In this document: positions 58,101 to 60,730 of the stretch, piece by piece
Position numbering within the stretch: position 1 is the stretch's first letter
How the letters are laid out: each line of letters starts with the position of its first letter
Source of the DNA: Palaemon carinicauda
Taxonomy: Eukaryota; Arthropoda; Malacostraca; Decapoda; Palaemonidae
Assembly: GCF_036898095.1 (NCBI RefSeq)
Contig: NC_090763.1
Coordinates: 56,787,863 to 56,851,862 of the forward strand
Reading direction: 5' to 3'
Length of the DNA stretch: 64,000 nucleotides
Notes under the pieces: model-generated
Database searches by the model: none
Told to the model about the DNA's origin: nothing
Seen by the model: the letters and a program-made list of their open reading frames with translations, nothing else
Position numbers and translations under genes: made by a program

Positions 58101-59509
58101 ACAGTGAGAACAACAATTGAGTTGAAGAAGGAAATCATTGCGAAATACAAGAATGGTGTACAGTACGAGTGTCTGATCTAGCCTTACAGTATGGCATGGC
58201 GAAGTCAACCATTTTGACCTTTTTGAAAAATAAGGAAGTGATAAAGAAAGCTAATGTTGCACAGGGAGTGACAGCAATTAGTAAGCAAAGGCCACCAGTA
58301 ACTGAGGAAATGGAAAAGTTGCTCCTTATATTTATTAAAGAAAAGCAGTTGGCCGGGGATAGTATAAGTGAAGCTTTCATTTGTGAGAAAGCTCTTCATA
58401 TTTATGAAGAATTGGTGAAGAAAAGTGCCAGTACTAGTGAAAGTGATTCGTCATTTACTTTTAAAGCAAGCAGGGGCTGGTTCGAGAAATTTCGGAACAG
58501 AACTGGTATTCACCATGTGACTAAGCATGGGAAGACAGCCAGTTCGGATCACGCGGCGGCTGAAAAATACGTTGGCGAATTCGACCGATACATTAAGGAA
58601 CAAAATTTTATCCCACAGCAAGTCTTCAATTGCGATGAGACCGGGTTATTTGGGAAGAAAATGCCAGCCAATACATACATTGATAATGTTAATGATAATG
58701 TTATATCTCACTTTAGAAGAATAGTGCAGAAGAGAAAGAAGCAGCTGACAATTGACATGTTTTTCATAAAAGAAAAGAGAGCTACTACATCCCAGCCTGA
58801 TTCCCCTCCAAAGAAGAGAGACAGAAGAGAAAAAACCCCTGAAGGAGATTTGCCCGACCTTTTACTGGAGAGAAAAAACCCCTGAAGGAGAACTACCCAG
58901 CCACTTCATGGAAAGGGACTCTCCTTCCAAGCAGTAACCTCCCCCTTCCATCCTCTCCACATCCATTCCTGTATGCCATCGAACCGCTGCTCAAAGGTAC
59001 AGTAAATGGTTTAAAATTGTTTAATAGGGTTTTCCGACCAATTTCGTACACATTTAAATAATTATTGTTGTTTAGGTACACGTTTTATTAATATTTTGGG
59101 CATTTTGGAATGCGTAGGAACGTATAAAAATAAATACCATTATTTCTTATGGTAAAAAATGTTTCGGTACTCGAACATATCGGTGGTCGAACACTGATCC
59201 TGAACGGATTATGGTCGAGTACCGAGGTATCACTGTATATGATTAATGAATATACTGTATATACAATGGTTTCAATATTAACCTTGCTCAGAAGATGGAG
59301 GAAATTACCTCAATACAATATCAATTGTAAAGAATAGACCCTCCAGTGAATAGCTTACCTGCATCTATTATCCATTTCAGCAACATAACGGCAAAACTTC
59401 TGCATCCCAGGAGAGGGGAAGAAGAAGGAAAAATTTCCAGACTTTCTTACCTTCCATTCTAAATTTATGTCATAACTACTACTCAAACGTGATGTTACTT
59501 GTGAGGGAG
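8808..59509 (-). CDS. SIDT: SID-1 family transmembrane protein (SIDT-like), 15 exons, 5' end outside window
   Basis: Coding segments in transcript order are 59509-59451 (start uncertain), 57050-56917, 47278-47108, 45581-45437, 44267-44184, 40805-40576, 39985-39870, 33758-33644, 30474-30327, 26452-26255, 25841-25724, 25265-25026, 14099-13864, 10006-9782 and 8870-8808. From the second segment on they total 2223 nt, 740 residues plus stop, with compatible phases at every junction. Known family members are multi-pass proteins of plasma membrane or lysosome that aid dsRNA uptake or cholesterol/lipid handling. Visible here are an extracellular beta-rich half (VVVRQQ, RTLCP, QNIT-CP motifs), a first membrane segment, an acidic cytosolic loop, and a CREST hydrolase-like bundle with SACYH, D and HDIWH. 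Human SIDT1 is about 827 residues, so roughly 60-90 N-terminal residues, including the signal peptide, are missing upstream. SIDT1 and SIDT2 orthology cannot be separated for an arthropod single-copy gene. No clear polyadenylation signal was found close after the stop. Confidence 0.95.
9782..10006 (-). CDS. SIDT: SID-1 exon 14: HxxxH zinc-site motif
   Basis: A phase-0 exon of 75 codons. It begins [20 protein letters not shown], has [20 protein letters not shown], then [20 protein letters not shown], and is followed by GTAAGT. HDIWH gives the two histidines spaced by three residues that bind zinc in CREST proteins. The T-P-A-x-S-R-x-x-N-x-x-C block is also conserved. The acceptor is TTCTTTTCAG. 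Confidence 0.98.
10910..12165 (-). mobile_element. Non-LTR retrotransposon with FADD reverse transcriptase, 5'-truncated
   Basis: Minus-strand frames at 12176-11952 and 11869-11261 encode the later half of a reverse transcriptase: [19 protein letters not shown] (motif B), [18 protein letters not shown] (motif C, across 11945-11885), then DLFKYLGSV and a C-terminal [20 protein letters not shown] plus [10 protein letters not shown] segment. One in-frame stop after EEKLGR and a shift separate the parts. The 3' end carries CCAAGGCATTTCCCCCAATT and a GGGGGGTAGCCGACATCAAAC block. It lies inside the SID-1 intron between exons 13 and 14. It is a different family from the elements at 6.7 and 34.6 kb. 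Confidence 0.87.
12170..13301. other. Intronic DNA, no gene seen
   Basis: No convincing protein or element. The 87-residue frame at 13009-13272 has fragments such as [13 protein letters not shown] that hint at an endonuclease-like LINE remnant on the plus strand, but too little remains to name it. Confidence 0.4.
13302..13609. mobile_element. TTAA-flanked MITE, copy 1 (piggyBac-like)
   Basis: A 300-bp unit (13306-13605) between TTAA duplications. Ends are CCCTTTTACCCC and GGGGTAAAAGGG, perfect inverted repeats. Inside are the palindromes ACGTACCGGTACGT and GGACGTACCAGTACGTCC. No coding capacity. TTAA target and CCC-starting ends are the pattern of piggyBac elements; no transposase is present to confirm. 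Confidence 0.85.
13864..14099 (-). CDS. SIDT: SID-1 exon 13: membrane segments near C-terminus
   Basis: After two bases completing Asp it reads [20 protein letters not shown], then [20 protein letters not shown] and [20 protein letters not shown], ending FYIIMK before GTAAAT in phase 0. The family has D-RMVLLxxGN--NWxLAxYG and PNDFASYLLAI--NLLLYFAFYIIMK at this place. The acceptor is CTCTTTCAG. Confidence 0.98.
14440..16191 (-). mobile_element. Relic DIRS-like element, 3' (recombinase) part
   Basis: Minus-strand translation, broken by many stops, includes [16 protein letters not shown] (near 15560-15480), which matches the Arg-bearing box of DIRS tyrosine recombinases (R-V-S-E-L-x-A-L). Fragments farther 3' fit the rest of the recombinase loosely. 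The continuation on the other side of copy A (22869-24440) holds the upstream RNase H portion, so a single older element was split by copy A. No intact frame remains. The end near 14440-14675 may be its terminal region or a separate repeat. Confidence 0.65.
17148..17166 (+). repeat. GA-rich microsatellite in element 5' region
   Basis: A run of about nine GA units followed by imperfect GA-rich sequence. The matching CT run in copy B lies at about 54070-54092, showing that it belongs to the element. Confidence 0.85.
17571..17756 (+). pseudogene. gag-like N-terminal ORF of DIRS copy A
   Basis: Reads [20 protein letters not shown], then [20 protein letters not shown] and ARLQK, ending soon after. 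Copy B has the same start with [20 protein letters not shown] and stays open longer. No domain is recognised; position upstream of the Pro-rich region makes it the likely start of the element's first protein. The start was chosen because it is conserved in both copies. Confidence 0.6.
17899..18923 (+). pseudogene. Pro-rich gag-like region of copy A with tandem repeats
   Basis: Frames 17899-18240, 17993-18412 and 18237-18923 together cover a Pro/Ala/Val/Gln-rich protein ([35 protein letters not shown]) and a C-terminal part with [14 protein letters not shown] 160-bp repeat unit (see separate entry) shifts the frame by one at each copy, so one continuous product is not possible. Copy B carries the same region on the minus strand (53307-52918) without the amplification. 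It has the look of a low-complexity gag, but no catalytic or zinc motif is seen. Confidence 0.6.
17917..18500 (+). repeat. Tandem 160-bp (and inner 54-bp) repeats
   Basis: The block TGCACTCGCTGCACCCAGTC recurs at 18141, 18301 and 18461, exactly 160 bases apart. A 54-bp inner duplication (GCACCGGTGGTGCACCAACC...) lies between about 18036 and 18143. A related first unit starts near 17917. Copy B shows only one unit at the equivalent place. Confidence 0.9.
19062..19226 (+). repeat. 16-bp satellite in copy A (about 10 units)
   Basis: Units of CATGCTCTGCATACAA/G with small variants. Because 16 is not a multiple of 3, each frame cycles through the same 16-residue pattern, so all three frames stay open ([16 protein letters not shown]). 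This is a sequence artefact of the repeat, not evidence of coding. The same satellite, longer, is at 52026-52340 in copy B. Confidence 0.92.
19769..20605 (+). pseudogene. Truncated reverse transcriptase plus RNase H, DIRS copy A
   Basis: The frame starts at the RT active-site region: [20 protein letters not shown] (canonical DIRS have YLDDWL), then [24 protein letters not shown] and the thumb. RNase H follows with [20 protein letters not shown] (first Asp), [10 protein letters not shown] (Glu) and [20 protein letters not shown] (third Asp). The fingers and most of the palm of the RT are missing; the 16-bp satellite and unrelated sequence lie where they should be. Such an element could not reverse transcribe itself. 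Confidence 0.85.
20575..20946 (+). pseudogene. RNase H tail and connecting region, copy A
   Basis: Reads [18 protein letters not shown] (the NVMADxLSR block that closes DIRS RNase H), then [20 protein letters not shown] and [20 protein letters not shown]. It ends where pol runs into the recombinase region, one frame away from the preceding frame, so an indel separates them near 20600. Confidence 0.8.
21016..22152 (+). pseudogene. Tyrosine recombinase of DIRS copy A, one frame break
   Basis: Two frames, 21016-21654 and 21712-22152. The first has [20 protein letters not shown] and [17 protein letters not shown] (catalytic Arg box). The second has [20 protein letters not shown] (His-x-x-Arg box) and [18 protein letters not shown] (nucleophile Tyr). 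All R, H-x-x-R and Y residues are thus present. The break coincides with a run of seven T at about 21641-21647, so a single-base change in the run is the probable cause. The start of the protein lies somewhat upstream in a different frame. Confidence 0.85.
22530..22640 (+). repeat. Internal complementary region of DIRS copy A
   Basis: Joins the reverse complement of the left end (GCTACATGATTATCGGGTAA, then GTTTAATATTGAAAAA) directly to the sequence of the opposite end (TGTTATTTTCATTAGTAAAA), then to CTTACCCGATAATCATG. This end-to-end junction in inverted order is the template DIRS elements are thought to use to make circles. Confidence 0.85.
22869..24440 (-). mobile_element. Relic DIRS-like element, RNase H part
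   Basis: Minus-strand frames include [14 protein letters not shown] followed by a [12 protein letters not shown] and [13 protein letters not shown] pattern, as in DIRS RNase H (WGAHLGD..SGxW...LELKA..LAL...), and [20 protein letters not shown] like the VAPxWxxxxWFxxLxxL segment after RNase H. Many stops. Near copy A it carries [13 protein letters not shown], a likely recombinase start. It is interrupted by copy A and by the MITE at 22971. Confidence 0.65.
22971..23278. mobile_element. TTAA-flanked MITE, copy 2
   Basis: Same 300-bp unit as at 13302, bounded by TTAA at 22971-22974 and 23275-23278, with one mismatch in each end (CCTTTTCACCCC; GGGGGTAAAAGTG). It keeps ACGTACCGGTACGT inside. It is inserted into the DIRS relic. 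Confidence 0.85.
25026..25265 (-). CDS. SIDT: SID-1 exon 12: catalytic-type Asp and two TM segments
   Basis: Two bases complete the Asp codon, then [20 protein letters not shown] and [12 protein letters not shown]. Two hydrophobic spans follow ([38 protein letters not shown]) before RWKC and a split Asp codon. The D of DTSFMY is the conserved acidic residue of the CREST site. The acceptor has a run of T and then GCAG. The next intron is about 10.9 kb and contains a DIRS nested in a DIRS. Confidence 0.98.
25440..25560 (+). repeat. Short dispersed repeat (AGAGGTTGGACAG family)
   Basis: Shares AAAGAGGTTGGACAG, a GTAAAGGG-GAAAGCAAT stretch and a terminal GCTGC...CCTTCAGTAATATTTACAGT block with 34497-34640. 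The two copies are diverged and colinear. Type unknown, SINE-like in size. Confidence 0.6.
25724..25841 (-). CDS. SIDT: SID-1 exon 11: SxxxH motif
   Basis: Starts in phase 0 with [20 protein letters not shown], then [19 protein letters not shown], and one base that joins exon 12 as Asp. SACYH fits the S-x-x-x-H signature of CREST-superfamily membrane hydrolases, whose Ser and His lie in the zinc site region. It matches the EYGIPxHFGLFYAMG...[14 protein letters not shown] block of vertebrate SIDT. Confidence 0.98.
26255..26452 (-). CDS. SIDT: SID-1 exon 10: CYYNF-CAHPLG block and TM3
   Basis: Phase 0 at both ends, 66 codons. It contains [19 protein letters not shown], then [19 protein letters not shown] as a membrane segment, and RRNHHH on the cytosolic side. 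Human proteins carry TGNQDICYYNFLCAHPLG here, the best-known signature of the family. The exon follows CTTTAG and ends with AAG|GTAATT. Confidence 0.98.
27500..27835 (+). repeat. tRNA-derived SINE
   Basis: Contains GGATTCGAGTCCCGC at about 27557, close to the tRNA B box (GGTTCGANTCC), preceded about 40 bases upstream by CTTGTGGCCTGTTCG, an A-box-like stretch. The tail has CTGTCCAGCTTGCTAGGGCA and TCACTATCCCTTACCTCTGC, then CCTTTAAACCTTTAAAC. A deleted relative is at 5955-6160. The 76-residue frame over it is incidental. Confidence 0.75.
28683..28822 (+). repeat. GTTGTAGCTTAGC-TAATAA family, fragment
   Basis: Holds CCTGTTGGAACCCTTGGGCT, ATCCTGGATTTCCAACTAGG and GTTGGAGCTTGGCTAGTAAT ending in a short TAA run. 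It matches the 3' part of the copies at 46500-46860 and 57262-57535. Confidence 0.75.
28830..30326. other. Intron 9 sequence, no gene; AT microsatellite
   Basis: No protein-like frame. It holds a short imperfect array of GTAAGA-type words around 29410-29480 and an AT/CA microsatellite at about 30105-30185. Confidence 0.5.
30105..30190. repeat. AT dinucleotide microsatellite with CA/ATAC flank
   Basis: About 20 TA units running into ACACACATACATA repeats. It is the longest AT run in the window, sitting about 140 bases 5' of the exon 9 donor on the plus-strand map. Confidence 0.9.
30327..30474 (-). CDS. SIDT: SID-1 exon 9: TM2 region
   Basis: After one base completing Arg it reads [20 protein letters not shown], then a hydrophobic segment ([20 protein letters not shown]) and LVITYQR, with donor GTAAGG in phase 0. 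The block YxVSDLARK...RVL-KK...FYALPV-QLVITYQ is highly conserved in SID-1 proteins and identifies the gene on its own. Confidence 0.97.
30960..33640. other. Intron 8 sequence with unclassified repeat remnants
   Basis: At 30965-31060 there is a TTTGTATTTTTCCAAGCTAT ACAAACTGGAGT-type block resembling the outer ends of the DIRS family at 36615. At 33395-33570 there is a copy of a repeat also found at 63690-63855 (separate entry). Between them no frame can be named. Confidence 0.45.
33395..33570 (+). repeat. Dispersed repeat shared with 63690-63855
   Basis: Colinear blocks are GTTTGGACTTCGGTGTCAGA, TTCATATTTGTGTATGAAAG, ACATGTTAAGGTCAAAG and GAAATAAGCTGCCTCACCAG followed by AGGTCTACGATCTACTGACT. 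The copy at 63690 has TTGGACATCGATATCCCAGA and AGCTGCCGCGGTGGAGGTCT in the same order. Class unknown. Confidence 0.7.
33644..33758 (-). CDS. SIDT: SID-1 exon 8: acidic cytosolic loop
   Basis: Encodes [18 protein letters not shown] followed by [19 protein letters not shown], and ends with AG before GTCAGT. The D-x-D-x-D-x-L-x-D-A-x-x-E-K acidic motif just before the second membrane segment is shared by metazoan SID-1 proteins. The adjoining Arg codon is split with exon 9. Exons 7 and 8 together are 231 nt, so skipping both would keep the frame and shorten only this loop. Confidence 0.93.
34497..34640 (+). repeat. Short dispersed repeat (AGAGGTTGGACAG family), second copy
   Basis: AGAAGAGGTTGGACAGCAAG, then GGGGGTAAAGTAAAAGG and CTAAGTAATGCATACAGTAC. 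Colinear with 25440-25560. It abuts the 3' end of the LINE that follows. Confidence 0.6.
34654..35480 (-). mobile_element. RTE-like LINE, second copy of the 6.7-kb family
   Basis: Colinear with 6740-7560. Both begin on the plus strand with an ATC microsatellite, then CTAAGCCTATTACACAAAGG / CTACGCCTATTGACGCTAAG, and later GGACAGCATTATCAGCATAC (motif C region ADNAVLI). The minus frame 35504-35244 keeps [20 protein letters not shown]. The motif-C second Asp has become Asn, so the enzyme is dead. 5'-truncated, in the SID-1 intron between exons 7 and 8, same orientation as the gene. Confidence 0.85.
36521..36550 (+). repeat. Poly-A tract
   Basis: About 30 consecutive A, ending at TCTAAATG. It could be the tail of an undetected retroposon on the plus strand. 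Confidence 0.8.
36922..37455 (-). pseudogene. Ser-rich gag-like segment of the short DIRS element
   Basis: A frame of 177 residues rich in Ser, Pro and Arg ([37 protein letters not shown]). No known domain. It follows the Cys-motif segment in a different frame, so the original product is broken. Confidence 0.45.
37620..37940 (-). pseudogene. DIRS gag N-terminus with Cys motif
   Basis: From [20 protein letters not shown] it continues [13 protein letters not shown], giving a C-x(n)-C...H-x-x-C-x-x-C arrangement that could bind zinc, then basic Pro/Arg-rich sequence. The same FxSxxETDPHS block appears in the element at 59.5-63.6 kb (near 63300). I chose the internal Met because conservation with the other element begins there. 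Confidence 0.6.
38535..38900 (-). repeat. TAA-tailed retroposon family, reverse copy
   Basis: Plus strand reads ATTATTATTATCACTAGCTA, then CTACAACCCTTGTAGGAAAA, GCCCAAGGGCTCCTACATGG and GTGTGCCCGAGTGTACCCT. It is the reverse complement of the 46.5-kb and 57.3-kb copies, extended by AAGCTAGAGAACTCTAACCC. Its continuation resumes at 39366 after an insertion. Confidence 0.8.
38905..39120 (+). repeat. GGGATTTTGACAAAGG repeat, copy 2
   Basis: Starts AAAAAAGGGATTTTGACAAA, then ATCTATTTCTGGGCGAGGGA and CCTGTGTCGCCCAGTGAAAT. Same subfamily as 43949. It is inserted into the TAA-tailed retroposon. Confidence 0.75.
39235..39700. repeat. Fragment of TAA-tailed retroposon plus resumed long repeat
   Basis: 39270-39366 is a plus-strand copy (CCTTGTTGGAGCCCTTGGGC, TCCAACTAGGATTGTATC, TAGTAATAATAAT). 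39366-39700 (CCCTTACCAAATGGATAGTA, AATGCAGTAGTTAAACCC) matches 41265-41420 and is the rest of the reverse copy at 38535. So at least two insertions lie nested here. Confidence 0.7.
39870..39985 (-). CDS. SIDT: SID-1 exon 7: cytosolic loop, basic then Ser/Pro-rich
   Basis: One base completes the Arg codon after TM1. The 38 codons that follow begin [15 protein letters not shown] and continue with a Ser/Pro-rich stretch, ending with G that joins AG of exon 8 as Glu. This is the TM1-TM2 cytosolic loop, poorly conserved across the family. Low-complexity composition and phase agreement, not homology, support it, together with the sharp acceptor TTGCTAG and donor GTAAAG. Confidence 0.85.
40576..40805 (-). 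CDS. SIDT: SID-1 exon 6: end of ectodomain and TM1
   Basis: Starts in phase 0 after TTTCAG with [13 protein letters not shown] and carries [14 protein letters not shown]. It then has a long hydrophobic stretch from about [23 protein letters not shown] (residues 50-70 of the exon), the first membrane segment, and stops with AG before a GTTTGT donor. The F-x-I-V-x-V and C-x-x strand pattern before TM1 is that of family members. The transmembrane call rests on hydrophobicity alone. Confidence 0.94.
40960..41420 (-). repeat. TAA-tailed retroposon family, long reverse copy
   Basis: Begins on the plus strand with ATTATTATTACTATCTAAGT, then GGGAAAATAGCCCAGTGAGG, AGTACCTGAGTGTACCCTCA and continues to CTTACCAAGTGGAAAGTACC. 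It is the most complete copy of the long form. No coding capacity recognised. Confidence 0.8.
42656..43740 (+). repeat. GGGATTTTGACGAAGG element, longest copy (copy 3)
   Basis: Starts AAAGGGATTTTGACGAAGGA and follows copy 1 to GAAAACCACTATTCACAGGC, then runs on for about 800 bases with GC-rich sequence unlike its intron. At 43065 there is ATGACCGAAGCTCCATCTTC, a possible element ORF start that stops after 22 codons. The layout (conserved end, long leader, short ORF start) is that of the 5' portion of a DIRS-like element; that is inference, because no enzyme domain is present. Confidence 0.55.
43949..44128 (+). repeat. GGGATTTTGACGAAGG repeat, copy 4
   Basis: AAAAGGGATTTTGACGAAGG, then TTTCTGGGCGAGGAACCTGT and AGCTCGCTCACTCTTTGAGT. 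It ends about 55 bases from the exon 5 donor of SID-1. Confidence 0.75.
44184..44267 (-). CDS. SIDT: SID-1 exon 5: ectodomain CPVFD block
   Basis: A phase-0 exon of 28 codons, starting [20 protein letters not shown] and ending TVR before the donor GTTAGT. It matches the CPVYDxxxNVEFxGxYQSMT block of vertebrate SIDT proteins very closely. It is preceded by TTGCAG. A copy of the GGGATTTTGACGAAGG repeat ends only about 55 bases past the donor. Confidence 0.93.
44325..44630. mobile_element. TTAA-flanked MITE, copy 3 (inverted)
   Basis: The 298-bp unit in the reverse direction, ending GGGGGTAAAAGGG and TTAA at 44627-44630. The other flank is TCAA, a mutated TTAA. It lies 58 bases upstream of the exon 5 acceptor on the transcript. 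Confidence 0.83.
45437..45581 (-). CDS. SIDT: SID-1 exon 4: ectodomain second beta domain
   Basis: One leading base completes a Glu codon, then 48 codons run from [14 protein letters not shown] to [10 protein letters not shown], with the donor GTAAGT in phase 0. Family members have Phe-x-(hydrophobic)3-PxxPxxF/YxYxF strands here and a C-SVVSVQN segment that matches CAMVAIQN. Two N-x-T sequons (NQT and NIT) are visible. The downstream intron holds a TTAA-flanked MITE. Confidence 0.93.
46064..46258. repeat. 195-bp near-perfect palindrome (foldback MITE)
   Basis: Two arms of about 92 bases pair with only a handful of mismatches around a small loop (GAATTATCTTGT). Arms begin TATAGTCCATTTCTTTTAGC and end in its complement, GCTAACAGAAATGGACTATA. 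Internal blocks GCACCGACTCGC and GCGAGTCGGTGC match. Transcribed, it would be a long hairpin. In the SID-1 intron between exons 3 and 4. Confidence 0.93.
46500..46858 (+). repeat. TAA-tailed retroposon with TAA microsatellite
   Basis: GAGGGTACACTCGGGCACTT, then TCCCTGTTGGAGACCCTGGG, CCCAACTAGGGTTGTAGCTT and AGCAAGTAATAATTATAATA, expanding to about 35 TAA units at 46735-46858. The antisense poly-Leu/poly-Tyr frame is a product of the microsatellite. Confidence 0.85.
47108..47278 (-). CDS. SIDT: SID-1 exon 3: ectodomain, RTLCP motif
   Basis: Starts with one base completing the Leu codon and ends with GA before the donor GTAAGT; the next exon supplies A to make Glu. It encodes 56 whole codons including [17 protein letters not shown] and an NIT glycosylation sequon. 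The family shows a Y-x-x-V-S-R-T-L-C block at this point. The Cys is a likely extracellular disulfide partner; that assignment is inference. Confidence 0.93.
47678..48383. mobile_element. PiggyBac-like element, left part
   Basis: Begins ACCCTGGATAGGT and contains ATACCCTCGGGTCGAGCTTG and ACCCATCAATACCTAATTAAGG. The other half after copy B has GCTCGGGTCGAGGTTGACCC, ACCTAATTAAGG and the inverted end ACCTATCCAGGGTTAA. The right flank is TTAA; the left is TTTA. No transposase was seen. Confidence 0.6.
49100..50471 (-). pseudogene. Tyrosine recombinase of copy B, decayed
   Basis: 50471-49731 keeps [20 protein letters not shown], then the recombinase start ([40 protein letters not shown]) up to FEPLQSASF. 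The Arg box region is broken at 49680-49700. 49330-49100 keeps [20 protein letters not shown], in which the catalytic Arg of H-x-x-R is Gly, and [15 protein letters not shown]. So copy B is dead by two counts. Confidence 0.85.
50691..51475 (-). pseudogene. Truncated RT and RNase H of copy B
   Basis: 51475-51167 has [20 protein letters not shown] and [20 protein letters not shown]; 50963-50691 has [40 protein letters not shown] and [16 protein letters not shown]. Here the RNase H third-Asp motif is [10 protein letters not shown], nearer to the canonical DNTTALAY than in copy A. The RT fingers are missing at the same point as in copy A. Confidence 0.83.
52026..52340 (-). repeat. 16-bp satellite in copy B (about 19 units)
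   Basis: Units of GCAGAGCATGCTGTAT on the plus strand, the reverse complement of the array in copy A, with variants GAATGCAGAGCATG and GTATGTAGAGCATG in a higher-order pattern. It is nearly twice as long as in copy A. Confidence 0.92.
52918..53754 (-). pseudogene. gag-like region of copy B
   Basis: 53754-53443 contains [20 protein letters not shown] and the segment [19 protein letters not shown], staying open to MPDVRS. 53307-52918 contains [37 protein letters not shown] and [13 protein letters not shown]. The 160-bp amplification of copy A is absent, so this is nearer the ancestral layout. Two frames remain separated near 53340-53440. Confidence 0.6.
55054..55593. mobile_element. PiggyBac-like element, right part, with poly-A tract
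   Basis: Continues the element cut by copy B. A run of about 32 A lies at 55075-55106. The end has GGGTCGAGGTTGACCCATCG, CCTAATTAAGG and ACCTATCCAGGGTTAA. See the left part at 47678. Confidence 0.55.
55594..56916. other. Intron 2 sequence, no gene seen
   Basis: AT-rich. A short tandem duplication of AATACAGTATAATAAAAATA lies near 56148-56190. No frame worth naming. Confidence 0.5.
56917..57050 (-). CDS. SIDT: SID-1 exon 2: ectodomain, VVVRQQ motif
   Basis: Begins after TTCTTCCAG in phase 0 ([12 protein letters not shown]) and ends with two bases, CT, before the donor GTATGT. The first base of the next exon completes a Leu codon. It carries [20 protein letters not shown], one of the most conserved ectodomain blocks of the family (human proteins have a near-identical VVRQQK-VLSWQ/FQLPL block). 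A rival donor, GTAAAT at 56912, would break the phase. The exon is followed by an intron of about 9.6 kb holding DIRS copy B. Confidence 0.9.
57262..57540 (+). repeat. TAA-tailed retroposon, copy
   Basis: GAGGGTACATTCGGGCACCC, then TCTCCCTCTTGGAGACCTTG, GGCTTATAGCATCTTGCTTT, CCAACTAGGGTTGTAGCTTA and GCTAGTAATAATAACAATAA. Colinear with 46500-46750. Confidence 0.85.
57791..59235 (+). mobile_element. Tigger/pogo-like DNA transposon, internally deleted
   Basis: Ends CAGTGATACCTTGGTAGTCA and its inverted partner GAGTACCGAGGTATCACTG, flanked by the TA dinucleotide on both sides. The TIR sequence, TA target and encoded protein agree with the Tigger group of Tc1/mariner elements. It sits in the intron between SID-1 exons 1 and 2, opposite to the gene. 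Confidence 0.92.
58056..58885 (+). pseudogene. Tigger-like transposase, core deleted
   Basis: Starts [20 protein letters not shown] and continues to a frame break near 58160, then [20 protein letters not shown] (first helix-turn-helix) and a CENP-B/Tc5-type second HTH with [17 protein letters not shown]. The first catalytic Asp is in [15 protein letters not shown]. Straight after [10 protein letters not shown] the frame jumps to a C-terminal tail, [18 protein letters not shown]. The second Asp and the last acidic residue of the DDE/D triad are therefore missing, and the protein of about 240 residues is half the usual 450-600. Confidence 0.9.
59451..59509 (-). CDS. SIDT: SID-1 exon 1 of window (partial ectodomain), acceptor uncertain
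   Basis: The open frame reads a Ser/Thr-rich stretch ending [11 protein letters not shown], followed by a strong donor (AAG|GTAAGA) in phase 0, which matches the phase-0 start of the next exon. The pattern of a short beta strand just before KAVRVTV resembles the N-terminal ectodomain of the family. Two acceptors are possible, giving starts at 59509 (after CCCAG) or 59497 (after CACAAG); neither has a good pyrimidine tract. A truncated DIRS element lies immediately upstream, so this exon may have been trimmed or its splice site disturbed. This is the weakest exon of the model. Confidence 0.5.
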
Positions 59510-59715
59510 CTGGGCTCGCTACATTACTTGTTGAGCGGCTACCACCAGTCCCAGTGAAAAGGTATCCAGGGAAATTGTGGGTATGTTCCTGAAGATAGTG
59601 GGCAGTGAAGGTCATCTGTAGGCATCCTCCCACAGGTGGTAGGTGATGAGGAATGCCATTCCAAGTGGGAGTGGCCACTTCGGCCAGTTCCCTTTCCTCC
59701 TTTCTTTCCTCTGAA

Positions 59716-60609
59716 TTACTTGGTCGCTTTCTGGCCTTTTGATGGAAAGGGCAGCTTAGACGCCTTTGCAGGTCCTGAGGACCTAGAAGCTGAAGGGTGA
59801 GAAGAGGAAGGTGCTTGCTGAGAACGAGCAGACTGGGAATGTCTTCCATAGGTCAGCGATGTCATGGCCCTAAGGAGGAGAGAATCGTTAGACGATTTCC
59901 TCAATGTCTCAGCATCCCTATCTATCTCTTCCGGAACAAAGAGAGATGAACCCTCGAGGGTAGAATTCCTCAACCGAGAGACCTCCATTTTCAGCACCTG
60001 TTTGTGGAACCTACCTATGACGGTATCCCTTCTCTTGAAAATGGCGTTCGCCCACAGGTTGACAACGTGGTACGATAGAAACTCAAGAGTCCAGGTACCT
60101 GACAACAAGAAAGACTCCATAGTCTTCCTGGCAGACTCCTTTGAAAGATCATGGGAGCGGACCATGAAGCCCAAGGATCCTAGCCATAAATTGAGCCACA
60201 AAGCAGCATGCATGGCGTACTTTGCGCCTCTCCCTATGTTTAGGAGCTCAACTACCGAGAGGGAGGCCTTCAGAGAGGAGAGGGTCTGAGTCGGTACACC
60301 CTTCGTTAAGGACTCTACCGAAGGGTCGAGGGTCATGGTGGAATGCGGTTCCCCTTCGATCTCATAATACTTCCTTTGTAGAAAAAACGGAAGTGGAAGG
60401 GACCGAGAGGAGGACCCTGTCCTCAAGGAACTAGAAGTTCCAGCTATCTGGGCGACAGCTTTCCTTTTAGCAGCTGTCAAATCCTTGGACCAGGGCAGAG
60501 CTGCACTAGAACTTGAAGGCTTCTGGGTTTCTAATATCTCGTCAAGAACCATATTCTTCCCTTCCTGGATGGTGGAACCAAGAGTGAACAGACTGTTGAT
60601 GGCCCTCAT
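59716..60609 (-). pseudogene. gag (capsid-like) ORF of truncated DIRS element
   Basis: A clean 297-residue frame: MRAINSLFTLGSTIQEGKNM, SLSVVELLNIGRGAKYAMHA, LWLNLWLGSLGFMVRSHDLS, LSYHVVNLWANAIFKRRDTV and a Ser/Lys-rich tail ending SKGQKATK. The pattern of amphipathic helices followed by a basic tail fits the gag of DIRS elements in invertebrates. It is the best preserved gag in the window and may lack only its N-terminal part, which lies in other frames to 63500. Confidence 0.75.
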
Positions 60610-60730
60610 ACAGTCAACGACCTGTCAAAAGGTATGTTCTGACTCTTCTGTTCGGTGTGATAGTTCAGACTGGCGGCCCCCTTTGGAAGATTCTCGTCCT
60701 AAGAATTTAAGGGGTCGTCCAGCTCCAGGC

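Noticed and set aside
59355..59849. Single 164-residue frame joining DIRS-like sequence to the SID-1 exon as a fusion protein
   Set aside because: The 5' half overlaps the gag ORF in another frame and then pol-like sequence, and the 3' part reads through a strong splice donor, so the continuity is accidental.
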